Assembly (NCBI GenBank): GCA_001916965.1
Contig: MNTL01000065.1
Location: 1 to 43,758 of the forward strand
Length of the DNA: 43,758 bases
Direction of reading: 5' to 3'
From: Roseburia sp. CAG:10041_57
GTDB taxonomy: Bacteria > Bacillota > Clostridia > Lachnospirales > Lachnospiraceae
The notes under the pieces: generated by a model
Told to the model about the DNA's origin: nothing
The model's input: only the letters and a program-made list of their open reading frames with translations
Databases searched by the model: none
Program-made: the position numbers and the translations under genes
In this document: positions 15,860 through 25,112 of the stretch, one piece after another
Layout of the letters: every line of letters begins with the position of its first letter
Position numbering within the stretch: the first letter of the stretch is position 1

Positions 15860-17215
15860 ATGCAAAAGAATATGACAAAGGGGAACCCATTACCCATTAT
15901 TCTGCAGTTTACGCTGCCTTTAATGATAGGTAATGTCTTTCAACAGATATACAATGCAGTAGACTCCATGATTGTTGGCCGGTTCGTTGGTGCAAATGCA
16001 CTGGCGGCTGTAGGCTCAACCGGTACGATTATGTTCATGGTGCTCGGAGCGTCTACAGGACTCAGTACGGGATTTACGGTGCTGACTTCACAGAGATTCG
16101 GAATCAGTGATGAGAAGGGTACGAGACAGAGTGTTGCAAATGGTATTCTTCTTTCGGTTCTGTTGATTATTGTTATGACATTGTTATCCTTATTGTGTAT
16201 GAAGAAGGTTCTTGCCTTAATGAATACACCGGAGGATATTTTTGCGGATGCATATAGCTACATATCTGTAATCTGTATGGGTATTGTGGCAAGTGTAGCC
16301 TATAATTATTTCGCAGCCTGTCTAAGAGCCATAGGGAACAGTAAAGTACCTCTGGTAACACTGGTATTCTCAGCCTGTCTGAATGTCGTATTGGACCTGT
16401 TCTTTATCATTAAGATGAATATGGGTGTTGCAGGTGCGGCATGGGCAACGAATATCGCACAGGGCGTGTCTGCATTGCTGTGTGTACTCTATATTCTGAA
16501 GAAAGAACCGGTATTGTGCCCGGAAGTATCACAAATCAGATTTTATAAGGATGATACGCACAAGCAGCTGGCCGTAGGGATTCCTATGGCATTGCAATTC
16601 GCAATCACTGCTTCTGGAACAATGATCATGCAGGCTGCCATTAATCTGTTCGGTGCAACTGCGGTAGCTTCCTTCTCCGCTGCAAGTAAGATACAGAATA
16701 TGCTGACGCAGGGTATGATGGCGATAGGACAGACTATGGCTACCTATTCCGGTCAGAACTATGGAGCGGGCGAGATTGAAAGAATTAAGAAGGGCGTCAG
16801 GTCCGCATTGATTATAGATGTAATTTATTCTGTGCTGGCAGGACTTCTGGCATATTTTGGACTGTCTGTATTGCTGCGTTTCTTCTTTGAGGCAGGCACG
16901 GATATGACGCAGGTTATGTTCTATGCCAAAAGGTATACAGTACTTTGTATCCTGTTTTATATACCGCTCAGTGTAATATTTACATTCCGTAATACAATGC
17001 AGGGATGCGGATATGGATTTCTGCCTATGATGGGTGGTGTGGTAGAGCTTGCTGCGAGACTGATCTGTGCGTTGATTTCCATGAAGATCATGAGCTACTC
17101 ACTGGCTGTATTCTGTGATCCGGCGGCATGGCTGGCAGCAGGTATTTTTACCATGTTTGCATATTTGCATGTGATAAAACAGATCGAAAGGAATGCAAAA
17201 AATCGCACAAATTGA
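15860..17215 (+). CDS. MATE family multidrug/metabolite efflux transporter
   Basis: A 451-residue integral membrane protein with the MATE pattern of about 12 membrane segments in two halves. The opening LPIILQFTLPLMIGNVFQQIYNAVDSMIVGRFVGANALAAVG is typical (here split over residues 10-50). The second-half counterpart is SGTMIMQAAINLFGATAVASF. It would export cationic compounds or metabolites by Na+ or H+ antiport. AAGGAGGA lies at good distance before ATG 15860, overlapping the stop region of spmB, so co-transcription is likely. The operon ends at the terminator at 17241-17277. Confidence 0.93.
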   Translation: MQKNMTKGNPLPIILQFTLPLMIGNVFQQIYNAVDSMIVGRFVGANALAAVGSTGTIMFMVLGASTGLSTGFTVLTSQRFGISDEKGTRQSVANGILLSVLLIIVMTLLSLLCMKKVLALMNTPEDIFADAYSYISVICMGIVASVAYNYFAACLRAIGNSKVPLVTLVFSACLNVVLDLFFIIKMNMGVAGAAWATNIAQGVSALLCVLYILKKEPVLCPEVSQIRFYKDDTHKQLAVGIPMALQFAITASGTMIMQAAINLFGATAVASFSAASKIQNMLTQGMMAIGQTMATYSGQNYGAGEIERIKKGVRSALIIDVIYSVLAGLLAYFGLSVLLRFFFEAGTDMTQVMFYAKRYTVLCILFYIPLSVIFTFRNTMQGCGYGFLPMMGGVVELAARLICALISMKIMSYSLAVFCDPAAWLAAGIFTMFAYLHVIKQIERNAKNRTN

Positions 17216-17240
17216 TGACATTTTATTAAGAATAAGCTGT

Positions 17241-17277
17241 AAAAAAGGCGTAAACTAAAGGGTTGCGTCTTTTTTTG
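17241..17277 (+). terminator. intrinsic terminator after the MATE gene
   Basis: AAAAAAGGCGTAA (17241-17253) pairs with TTGCGTCTTTTTT (17263-17275), 13 pairs including two G-T, ending in a T-run. It separates the spm/sda block from the carbohydrate locus. Confidence 0.85.
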
Positions 17278-17313
17278 CTGTATTAAAGTGTAAAAGTGTG
17301 CGATAAATACGAG

Positions 17314-17343
17314 TTGCTAAATAAGTTTTTCTATTTATATAAT
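17314..17343 (+). promoter_or_regulatory. sigma-A-type promoter of the Spo0A-like gene
   Basis: TTGCTA (17314-17319) and a perfect TATAAT (17338-17343) are separated by 18 bases. They lie between the terminator and the Spo0A-like gene. Confidence 0.6.
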
Positions 17344-17417
17344 AGCCATTGTGTAGTTATGAAACACAAAGGGTATGTAAGGTTACTGATTGGAAAGACG
17401 AAATGGAGGCATTAAGA

Positions 17418-17942
17418 ATGGAACAGCTTTGTGGCAGTATGGCAATGATGGACAACGAAGGATTTATTCGTGTACTGGGGGATTTGATGGCGCAGAATAA
17501 GGGGTTTCAAATTATGATTACTGTGCCTTCCGATAAGAGCAGAGAGTGTGAAAAGAAAGCAGTAAAAGAAACACAGGAAGAAATATCATTGGAGAGAGAC
17601 GTGACAGGAATGCTGCACAAGATAGGCGTTCCGGCACATATCAAAGGATATCAGTATTTGAGAGAAGCGATTATATACAGTGTAGAAGATCCTGAAATGC
17701 TGGGGGCAGTAACCAAGATTCTATATCCTGCCATAGCTAAGAGATCACATACAACATCCAGCAGGGTAGAAAGGGCAATCCGCCATGCCATAGAAGTAGC
17801 ATGGAACAGAGGCTGTGAAGAGGTTCTGGAAGAAATATTTGGTTATACGATCAGCGTAGGGCGCGGTAAACCGACCAATTCAGAGTTTATTGCAATGCTT
17901 GCTGATAAGATAACATTAAAGAGAAAAATCCAAGTTCATTAA
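17418..17942 (+). CDS. Spo0A-like DNA-binding protein lacking a receiver domain
   Basis: About 174 residues. Residues 60-170 are a clear Spo0A C-terminal effector domain: GVPAHIKGYQYLREAI, then TTSSRVERAIRHAIEVAW (recognition helix, 112-129) and GKPTNSEFIAMLADK. Spo0A itself has a phospho-acceptor receiver of about 120 residues in front; here there are only about 59 residues with no receiver features (a hydrophobic stretch FIRVLGDLMAQNKGFQIMITV, then a Lys/Glu-rich linker). It should bind 0A-box-like DNA without phosphorelay control. The start is ATG 17418 with GGAGG eight bases upstream; a TTG at 17349 is possible but unsupported. It stands directly in front of GH115 with no terminator between. 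Confidence 0.88.
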   Translation: MEQLCGSMAMMDNEGFIRVLGDLMAQNKGFQIMITVPSDKSRECEKKAVKETQEEISLERDVTGMLHKIGVPAHIKGYQYLREAIIYSVEDPEMLGAVTKILYPAIAKRSHTTSSRVERAIRHAIEVAWNRGCEEVLEEIFGYTISVGRGKPTNSEFIAMLADKITLKRKIQVH

Positions 17943-18059
17943 ATTCGATAATAATTGCATAGGAAATGGTATAAATGATTAGCTATTCTTCTCATTTGTC
18001 GTTACAATAAGAGTATAAAAATGTATTTGTGTAACATAAAATGGGAGGGATAGCTATTT

Positions 18060-20981
18060 ATGTATATCGCAGAAAACGGACAATATGCAAAGTTATATAT
18101 TGAGGAATCGGCATACTCAGGGGTAAAGAAAATTGCATCAAAGGTGGCAGAAGATCTGAAAAAGGTAACAGATCATGAGTTCACGGTAGAATACGGACTA
18201 CCTAAAGACACAGATAAAATAAATGCCATTGTAATTGCAACTCTGGGGAAAAGTGCCTATCTTGAAAGTATGGAGCAGGCTGGCAAGGTGGAGCTGTCAG
18301 CAATCCGCGGCAAAAGAGAAGTGTATGATTTCAGGGTATTGGAGCCTGCTAATGGAGAGAGCCACGCAACATTACTGATAGCAGGAAGTGATAAAAGAGG
18401 TACGATATATGGTCTTTTTCACCTTTCAGAAATAATCGGGGTATCACCCTGGGTATGGTTTGCTGATGTGATGCCTGCCCATAAAGATGTGATTACACTG
18501 ACACAGGAGGATAATAAAACATCAAAGGAGCCTTCTGTAAAATACAGGGGATTTTTTATCAATGATGAGTGGCCCTCCTTTGGAAACTGGACATTTCGTC
18601 ATTTTGGAGGCTTTACAGCCCAGATGTATGATAAGGTATTTGAATTACTGCTTCGGTTAAAAGGCAATTATCTGTGGCCGGCTATGTGGACCTCTTCCTT
18701 CAGTCTGGATGGACCAGGCTTTGACAATGCCAAGCTTGCAGATGAGTATGGAATTGTCATGAGTAATTCCCATCATGAGCCATGCCTGCGTCACAGTGAG
18801 GAGTGGGATCTGGTCAGAGGAGAGGATTCCATCTATGGAAATGCCTGGAATTATGACAGAAATAAAGAGGGCTTAACGAATTATTGGAGAGATGGACTAA
18901 AAAGAAACGGTAAACTGGAAAATATCATTACAATGGGTATGCGTGGTGAACGTGACAGTGAAATCCTGGGACACAGCGCAACATTAAAAGAAAATATTGA
19001 TTACCTGAAAGAAGTCATTACAACGCAGAATCAGCTGATTAAGGAATGCGTAAATGAAGATCTGGATCAGGTGCCAAGAATGCTTGCCCTTTATAAAGAA
19101 GTAGAGGCATATTTCCATGGGGATGAGAATACCCAGGGATTAAAGGACTGGAAGGAGCTGGATGGTGTGACGTTCATGCTCTGTGAAGACAACTTCGGTA
19201 ATATGCGTACTTTGCCCACCAAAGAGAATCGTGACCGTAAGGGCGGCTGGGGTATGTACTATCATTTTGATTATCATGGAGATCCTGTATCTTATGAGTG
19301 GGTCAACAGTACACATCTGTCTAAGGTATGGGAGCAGATGTGTGAAGCATATGATTATGGCATACGTGATATCTGGGTAGTCAATGTAGGTGACCTCAAG
19401 CCACAGGAGCTTCCGTTATCTTATTTCCTGGATCTGGCATATGATTTTGACAAATGGGGTACTTTGTCTCCCAATAAAACCGGAGAATATACAAAAGAGT
19501 GGATTTGTACACAGTTTGGTGCCTTTTTCAATGAAGAAGAGCAGGATAGGCTGTATCAGGTCATGGATGGGTATACCAGACTTAACAGTATCCGCAAACC
19601 GGAAGCGCTGTATGTGGACACCTATCATCCAGTGCATTATGGAGAAGCGCAGTGGTTATGGAACCAGAGTGAACGTATCATGCAGCTTGCAGATGAACTG
19701 GAACAGAAGCTTCTGGAGCGGTTGGAGAAAGAGACAGGAGATACACTGATACATATCAAAGATAAAAATGTGACATATGCGTCATTTTATGAACTGATCT
19801 ATTATCCGGCAGTGGCTTCCATGAACCAGATACAGATGCAGTTATCCGGTGGCAGGAATCTTCTCTATGCAAAGCAGGGTCGTATAGAAGCCAATGAATA
19901 TGCAGCAAAGATTGCAAAATGCATACAAAGAGAAAAAGAGTTACAGGAACAGTATCATAAAGTGGCAGAGGGAAAATGGGATGGCATGATGATGTCAGAG
20001 CATGTGGGCTTTGTTCACTGGAATGATGAAGAGTGTACATATCCTTTGCAGTGCTATGTCACACCTGCCAATAAGCCAAGAATGATTGTGTCGCCTACTT
20101 GTGAAGAAGAGTATACCATGGGGGGAGACTGGACCAGAAAGACGCTCTATCTGGAGGATTTTCTAAATCCCAAGTGCAGGGAAGTATCACTGGATATTGC
20201 CAATGGAGGACGGATTCCATTTACTTATACAGTAGAGTGTGATGCCAAGTGGCTGATTCTTTCCCAGAGAAAAGGCGAAGTTACGATAAAAGATCAACTG
20301 CTTCTGACCCTGGATAGAGAAGAACTTAGTGGAAAGAAAGAGATACAGACTGCACATTTGTGTATAAAAACTGATTTTGCCAGAGTAAATGTGGAAATCC
20401 AGGCATGTTATTTTAAAGATGACATATTACAGGATAAGCACTATGTACCACTTACAGAGTCTGTGGGACTTGCAATAGAGGCAGATGAATATGAAAGCAG
20501 CAAGGCTGCACAGGAAGGAGAATTTCAGGTACTGACACCCTATGGCAAGTATCATGCAGGAGTGAAGGCATATCCGGTAACTGCCAAGTATACACAGAAT
20601 GCCCCTTCAGTTACCTACAAAATGACTTTGCCACAGGACGGTGAGTATGAGATTATTTTACAGACAGCACCCTTGAGTCCGGTTACAATAGAGAATCACC
20701 TGCGGATTGGGGTGCAGTGGAACGAAGAGCCTGTTGAGTATCCTGAGACAATAGGTAAAGATTATAAGGGTGGAGCACCTTCCTGTAAAGAATGGGGACA
20801 GGGCGTGCTGGATCAGATTCATAACCTGTCACTGCATAAGAATGGTAAAAAAGGCAGCAACACCATAACCATATATGCCTGTGATCCATTTGTATTAGAG
20901 CGAATTCTTGTAAAAAAAGCAGGAAAAGAGTGGAAAAAGGGATATCTGGGGATTATTCCCGATCTGTTTGGACAGGAGTAG
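18060..20981 (+). CDS. glycoside hydrolase family 115 (alpha-glucuronidase type)
   Basis: A 973-residue enzyme. GH115 members remove glucuronic or 4-O-methyl-glucuronic acid alpha-1,2 linked to xylan, and some act on other glucuronosyl side chains. The N-terminal domain (about 1-155) contains GSDKRGTIYGLFHLSE at 109-124. The catalytic region starts with KYRGFFINDEWPSFGNW at 161-177, followed by KGNYLWPAMW (201-210). The C-terminal GH115_C-like domain lies at about 800-965 (AIEADEYESSKAAQEGEF). There is no signal peptide, so it works on imported oligosaccharides. GGGAGGGA precedes ATG 18060. GH2 follows after 24 bases, an operon. Exact substrate is inferred. Confidence 0.92.
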   Translation: MYIAENGQYAKLYIEESAYSGVKKIASKVAEDLKKVTDHEFTVEYGLPKDTDKINAIVIATLGKSAYLESMEQAGKVELSAIRGKREVYDFRVLEPANGESHATLLIAGSDKRGTIYGLFHLSEIIGVSPWVWFADVMPAHKDVITLTQEDNKTSKEPSVKYRGFFINDEWPSFGNWTFRHFGGFTAQMYDKVFELLLRLKGNYLWPAMWTSSFSLDGPGFDNAKLADEYGIVMSNSHHEPCLRHSEEWDLVRGEDSIYGNAWNYDRNKEGLTNYWRDGLKRNGKLENIITMGMRGERDSEILGHSATLKENIDYLKEVITTQNQLIKECVNEDLDQVPRMLALYKEVEAYFHGDENTQGLKDWKELDGVTFMLCEDNFGNMRTLPTKENRDRKGGWGMYYHFDYHGDPVSYEWVNSTHLSKVWEQMCEAYDYGIRDIWVVNVGDLKPQELPLSYFLDLAYDFDKWGTLSPNKTGEYTKEWICTQFGAFFNEEEQDRLYQVMDGYTRLNSIRKPEALYVDTYHPVHYGEAQWLWNQSERIMQLADELEQKLLERLEKETGDTLIHIKDKNVTYASFYELIYYPAVASMNQIQMQLSGGRNLLYAKQGRIEANEYAAKIAKCIQREKELQEQYHKVAEGKWDGMMMSEHVGFVHWNDEECTYPLQCYVTPANKPRMIVSPTCEEEYTMGGDWTRKTLYLEDFLNPKCREVSLDIANGGRIPFTYTVECDAKWLILSQRKGEVTIKDQLLLTLDREELSGKKEIQTAHLCIKTDFARVNVEIQACYFKDDILQDKHYVPLTESVGLAIEADEYESSKAAQEGEFQVLTPYGKYHAGVKAYPVTAKYTQNAPSVTYKMTLPQDGEYEIILQTAPLSPVTIENHLRIGVQWNEEPVEYPETIGKDYKGGAPSCKEWGQGVLDQIHNLSLHKNGKKGSNTITIYACDPFVLERILVKKAGKEWKKGYLGIIPDLFGQE

Positions 20982-21005
20982 GATGAAAATAGAAAAGAGG
21001 AAATC

Positions 21006-24000
21006 ATGACAAAAAAGACATTATTTCTAAATGGATGGTATTTTACCAAACAGCCTCTTGGCAGTACTTTAGAAGATATCAAAGAAAGAAAAGAAGCTTT
21101 TCGGGCAGTGAATCTTCCCCATGACTGGCTGATTTATCAGGGTAAGGAGCTTTATGAAGACTCTACCGGCTGGTATCGTAAGGTCTTTTCCTGTGAAAAG
21201 CAGCAGGACTATCGGTATGAGATTTATTTTGAAGGTGTCTATATGGATACGACAGTGTATCTCAATGGACAGGTATTGGGTGAGTGGAAATATGGATATT
21301 CCAGTTTCTTCTTTGATATGACTCCTTTGCTACAGGAGGGAGACAATGAATTACTGGTAAGAGTCAATTATCAGGCGCCCAACAGCCGCTGGTATTCTGG
21401 TGCAGGTATCTATCGAAATGTATATCTGCGAAAACAGCCAAAGTGCCATTTTATCACAGACAGCCTGTATATCACTCCAGTGAAAAAGAGCGAAGATATG
21501 TGGCAGGTGGAAGTCAGTGCAGAATTGTCACAGGAATGTCTGAATCAGGAAAACAGTATACTTATGGTGCAGATATTGGACAGGGAAGGCACAGAAGTGA
21601 GCAAAGCAGAGCTGCCGTTTGAAAAGGCAGTCAATCAGGCAGATGGTATCGTAACTGCTCAAATTATGACACAAGTGTCAAATCCTGAACTTTGGAATCT
21701 GGAAGAACCATATCTGTATCATTGCAGACTTGTGCTCAAAGATGAAAATAAGGTACTGGATGAGACTAAGGAGCGTTTTGGTTTTCGTATTTTTACCTTT
21801 GATACAGATAAGGGCTTCTTCCTGAATGGTGTACACGTAAAACTCAATGGTGTATGTGAGCATCATGATTTTGGTGCATTGGGTGCGGTTTTCAACAAAG
21901 AGGCGATGAGAAGAAAACTGGAGATTCTGCGCAAAATGGGCGTGAACAGTATTCGCAGCACGCACAACATGCCCGCAATCGGTCTGTTAGAACTGGCTGA
22001 TGAGATGGGATTTCTGATCATTGATGAAGCTTTTGACATGTGGGAGAGACCTAAGACCACTTATGATTATGCAAGATTCTTCCCACAGTGGTATCGTAAG
22101 GATGTCAGAAGCTGGGTCCGCCGCGACAGGAATCATCCATGCATTCTGTTCTGGAGTATTGGTAACGAAATCTATGATACACATGCCGATGCAAGAGGAC
22201 AGGAACTGACCAGAAGCTTAATGGAAGAGACAAGAAAGCACGACCCTGCATACCATGCGCAGATTACGATAGGCTCTAATTATATGCCCTGGGAAAATGC
22301 GCAGAAATGTGCAGATATTGTAAAATATGCAGGCTATAATTACGGTGAGAAATATTACGACCAACACCACAGGGAACATCCGGACTGGTTCATGTATGGT
22401 TCAGAGACTGCTTCTACAGTACAGAGCAGGGGAGTATATCATTTCCCATATAAACAGTCTGTTCTGGCAGATGAGGATGAGCAGTGTTCCGCACTTGGCA
22501 ACAGTACAACAAGCTGGGGCGCCAAGTCCTCTGAGATGTGTATTCTTACGGAGAGAGACCGGGAATTCTCCATGGGGCAGTTCTTATGGACTGGTTTTGA
22601 CTATATAGGAGAACCGACACCATACCACACAAGAAATTCCTACTTTGGACAGATAGACACAGCAGGTTTTGAAAAGGACTCCTTTTTTCTATATCGCGGG
22701 GCATGGACGGATGCAAAGAAAGCTCCTTTTGTACATGTTTTTCCTTATTGGAATTTCAATCCGGGACAGCTGGTGGATGTAAGAGTGGCTTCCAATGGAA
22801 CATTTGTGGAGCTGCTGTTAAATGGCAAATCCATAGGAGAATATCAGATTGACCATGAGAAAGGCACTGTCCTTACCGGTAACTGGCAGGTTCCCTATGA
22901 GCCTGGAGAGCTGACAGCTATAGCTTATGACGAGAATCATCAGGAGATAGCCAGAGAATCCAGACATTCTTATGGAGAGCCGGTAAAGCTTGTCATGGAG
23001 TTGTATCAACCTGAAAAAGAGTTCACAGCAGGTAATTATGATCTTGCCTATGTGACAATATCTGCTGTAGATGCACAGGGATATCCTGTAGAGGATGCAA
23101 ATCAGTATGTGGAAGTCTCTGTAAAAGGAGCCGGCTGGCTGACAGGACTGGATAATGGAGATAGTACGGATACGGATGAATATAAGGGATATTGCAGACG
23201 TATGTTCAACGGTAAGCTTCTGGCAATTGTAGCAATTGGGGAACATAAGGGCAGTATACAGGTTAAGGCAGCGGCTGGAGGATTACAGCCTGCCGAGCTT
23301 ACCATTGTGGTATCAAAGGAAATCAGCATAGAGGGTACTTCCTTTATTCCAGAAGTATTTGCAAATAAAAGTGGGAAGGATGCTCCTGCCTGGGTTCGTA
23401 GAATCGAATTGACAGCAAATGATGGAAATGTCTTTTCACCGGACAAAAAGCAGCTTAGTGTCACTGCAAGAATAGAACCACAAGAGGCAATGAACTGGAT
23501 AAAACCGGAGGATTTGATCTGGAAAACCGTAAATGATGCGGGAATTGAAAGTCCACTGGCAAAAGTGACAGATGTGTCAGGATTTACGGCTAAGGTAGAA
23601 GCTTATGGAGATGGACAATTCAGGCTGCGCTGCATGACCAGAAATGGAACAGATATCGTGAAGGTTATCTCCCAGCTGGAATTCCAGGCACAGGGGCTTG
23701 GAGAAGCCAATCTGAATCCGTATGGGTTTATTGCAGGCGGTATGTATACCTATGCGGAAGGTGATGTGGGAAATGGCAATGAACATGGTGTCTCCACAGC
23801 CAGAGATGGTAGAACGGTGGTAGGCTTTGACCATGTTGATTTTGGAAGCTTTGGCTCTGACCGGATTACACTTCCTGTATTTGAACTGGGTGGAGAAGAG
23901 TGTCCGATTGAGATATGGGAAGGAATACCGGGAAAGCCGGATAGTGAGATGCTTGCAAGGGTAATCTATCACAAGCCCTCTATCTGGAATGTATATCAGG

Positions 24001-24476
24001 AGGAAAGCTATAAGCTTAACCGCAGAATAAAGGGTGTAACGCAGATTTCTTTTGTACTGCACCAGAAGATACATCTAAAGGGCTTTTCTTTTGCACCACT
24101 GCAAAAGGCATATGAAAAGCTGTATGCGTCAGAGAATGATGCTGTATATGGTGATACCTTTACTGTAGCGGGCAGAGAAGTTACGGGAATCGGCAATAAT
24201 GTAACACTGGAATATCATGACATGGACTTTGGAGTAGAGGGATGTAAGAGTGTTACAATATGTGGCAGAACACATAATGATAAAGACGCCATTCATATCA
24301 GTTTCCAGGAAGGTGAGCAGGAGACGAGACAGCTGGTAGAGATTGCAGGGACAGCAGATGGAGAATATCAGCAGCTGACATTTCCATTGCAATGTGTTAA
24401 GGGCAGCAAGACAGTACGTTTTATCTTCATGCCGGGAAGTAATTTTGATTTCAGCTGGGTAGAGTTCCATCATTAA
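21006..24476 (+). CDS. glycoside hydrolase family 2, large form with C-terminal accessory domains
   Basis: A 1156-residue beta-galactosidase/beta-glucuronidase type enzyme. The sugar-binding domain (1-145; FEGVYMDTTVYLNG) is followed by an Ig-like domain and a TIM barrel (about 275-570). The acid/base is Glu388 in WSIGNE and the probable nucleophile Glu467 in MYGSETAS. After the barrel come DUF4982-like and Ig-like domains (about 590-770). The last 300 residues hold two apparent carbohydrate-binding-like modules (about 895-1020 and 1030-1156). No signal peptide, so cytosolic. AGAGGAAA ribosome site; coupled behind GH115. Specificity (galactoside or glucuronide) cannot be read with certainty. 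Confidence 0.93.
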   Translation: MTKKTLFLNGWYFTKQPLGSTLEDIKERKEAFRAVNLPHDWLIYQGKELYEDSTGWYRKVFSCEKQQDYRYEIYFEGVYMDTTVYLNGQVLGEWKYGYSSFFFDMTPLLQEGDNELLVRVNYQAPNSRWYSGAGIYRNVYLRKQPKCHFITDSLYITPVKKSEDMWQVEVSAELSQECLNQENSILMVQILDREGTEVSKAELPFEKAVNQADGIVTAQIMTQVSNPELWNLEEPYLYHCRLVLKDENKVLDETKERFGFRIFTFDTDKGFFLNGVHVKLNGVCEHHDFGALGAVFNKEAMRRKLEILRKMGVNSIRSTHNMPAIGLLELADEMGFLIIDEAFDMWERPKTTYDYARFFPQWYRKDVRSWVRRDRNHPCILFWSIGNEIYDTHADARGQELTRSLMEETRKHDPAYHAQITIGSNYMPWENAQKCADIVKYAGYNYGEKYYDQHHREHPDWFMYGSETASTVQSRGVYHFPYKQSVLADEDEQCSALGNSTTSWGAKSSEMCILTERDREFSMGQFLWTGFDYIGEPTPYHTRNSYFGQIDTAGFEKDSFFLYRGAWTDAKKAPFVHVFPYWNFNPGQLVDVRVASNGTFVELLLNGKSIGEYQIDHEKGTVLTGNWQVPYEPGELTAIAYDENHQEIARESRHSYGEPVKLVMELYQPEKEFTAGNYDLAYVTISAVDAQGYPVEDANQYVEVSVKGAGWLTGLDNGDSTDTDEYKGYCRRMFNGKLLAIVAIGEHKGSIQVKAAAGGLQPAELTIVVSKEISIEGTSFIPEVFANKSGKDAPAWVRRIELTANDGNVFSPDKKQLSVTARIEPQEAMNWIKPEDLIWKTVNDAGIESPLAKVTDVSGFTAKVEAYGDGQFRLRCMTRNGTDIVKVISQLEFQAQGLGEANLNPYGFIAGGMYTYAEGDVGNGNEHGVSTARDGRTVVGFDHVDFGSFGSDRITLPVFELGGEECPIEIWEGIPGKPDSEMLARVIYHKPSIWNVYQEESYKLNRRIKGVTQISFVLHQKIHLKGFSFAPLQKAYEKLYASENDAVYGDTFTVAGREVTGIGNNVTLEYHDMDFGVEGCKSVTICGRTHNDKDAIHISFQEGEQETRQLVEIAGTADGEYQQLTFPLQCVKGSKTVRFIFMPGSNFDFSWVEFHH

Positions 24477-24502
24477 ATTTAGTACGAGTTTTTACATTTG
24501 GC

Positions 24503-24530
24503 TTGCAAAACAAATATTACTTGTTATAAT
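24503..24530 (+). promoter_or_regulatory. sigma-A promoter with extended -10
   Basis: TTGCAA (24503-24508) and TATAAT (24525-24530) are 16 bases apart, and TG precedes the -10 by one base (extended -10). It should drive the small membrane protein gene. Confidence 0.65.
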
Positions 24531-24601
24531 CAGTTTAGAGTTATTTAATAAATAACAAATATTATTAAAATAGCTTAAATACTTAAAGGAGGAGAAGAGA
24601 G

Positions 24602-25069
24602 ATGTCATACTACAGCTTATTAATGGGGGCAGGATTCGGTATTATAGTTGTTGCAGTTATTATTATCATTGCATGGTATGTACTGTGTTCCTATGCTCAC
24701 ATGAAGGCACTTAAGGCACTTGGCTATGATAAGGCATGGCTTGCATGGATTCCTTATGGCGTGTTCTATGCATGTGCTGATGTTGTAACAGGTCAGGATG
24801 AAAAGGTGAAATTATTTGGAAGCCTTGAAATTCCTGCTATTGTATTCAAATTGTGGTGGATCATTCCGGTTGCATTTTTACTTTTACCACTGAATGCTAC
24901 AATAGAAAATCTGATTACACTTGTTCTTGATGTTGTATTCTTAGGATGTACATATGCAAAAATGTATGCAAGATTAGAGAATAAGCAGGAAAATGAGACA
25001 CAGGCAATTGGCTGCGTATCCGGATTTATCCAGATTATTGCAGTTGTAAAATTCCTGATGTACAAATAA
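24602..25069 (+). CDS. small membrane protein of unknown function
   Basis: A 155-residue protein with about four hydrophobic segments (near 5-30, 45-60, 75-98, 100-118) and a short cytosolic-looking loop DVVTGQDEKVK. I do not recognise a named enzyme family with certainty; the pattern (KALKALGYDKAWLAWIPYG) resembles small polytopic proteins common in Clostridia. It has a good promoter, an excellent ribosome site (AAAGGAGGAG) and a strong terminator, so it forms its own single-gene unit inside the sugar locus. A role in sugar use is not implied by sequence. Confidence 0.8.
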   Translation: MSYYSLLMGAGFGIIVVAVIIIIAWYVLCSYAHMKALKALGYDKAWLAWIPYGVFYACADVVTGQDEKVKLFGSLEIPAIVFKLWWIIPVAFLLLPLNATIENLITLVLDVVFLGCTYAKMYARLENKQENETQAIGCVSGFIQIIAVVKFLMYK

Positions 25070-25081
25070 TTGATATTTGGG

Positions 25082-25112
25082 CTCCACAGTCTTGCGACTG
25101 TGGAGTTTTTTT
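25082..25112 (+). terminator. strong intrinsic terminator
   Basis: CTCCACAGTC (25082-25091) and GACTGTGGAG (25096-25105) form ten perfect pairs with loop TTGC, followed by seven T. It lies between the membrane protein gene and the convergent araC end; the stop of the latter touches the T-run. Confidence 0.93.

Noticed and set aside
17943..18059. Possible promoter for GH115 (TTGTCG, TACAAT, TATAAA-like boxes)
   Set aside because: None of the combinations gives a proper 16-18 base spacing, so read-through from the Spo0A-like gene is as likely.
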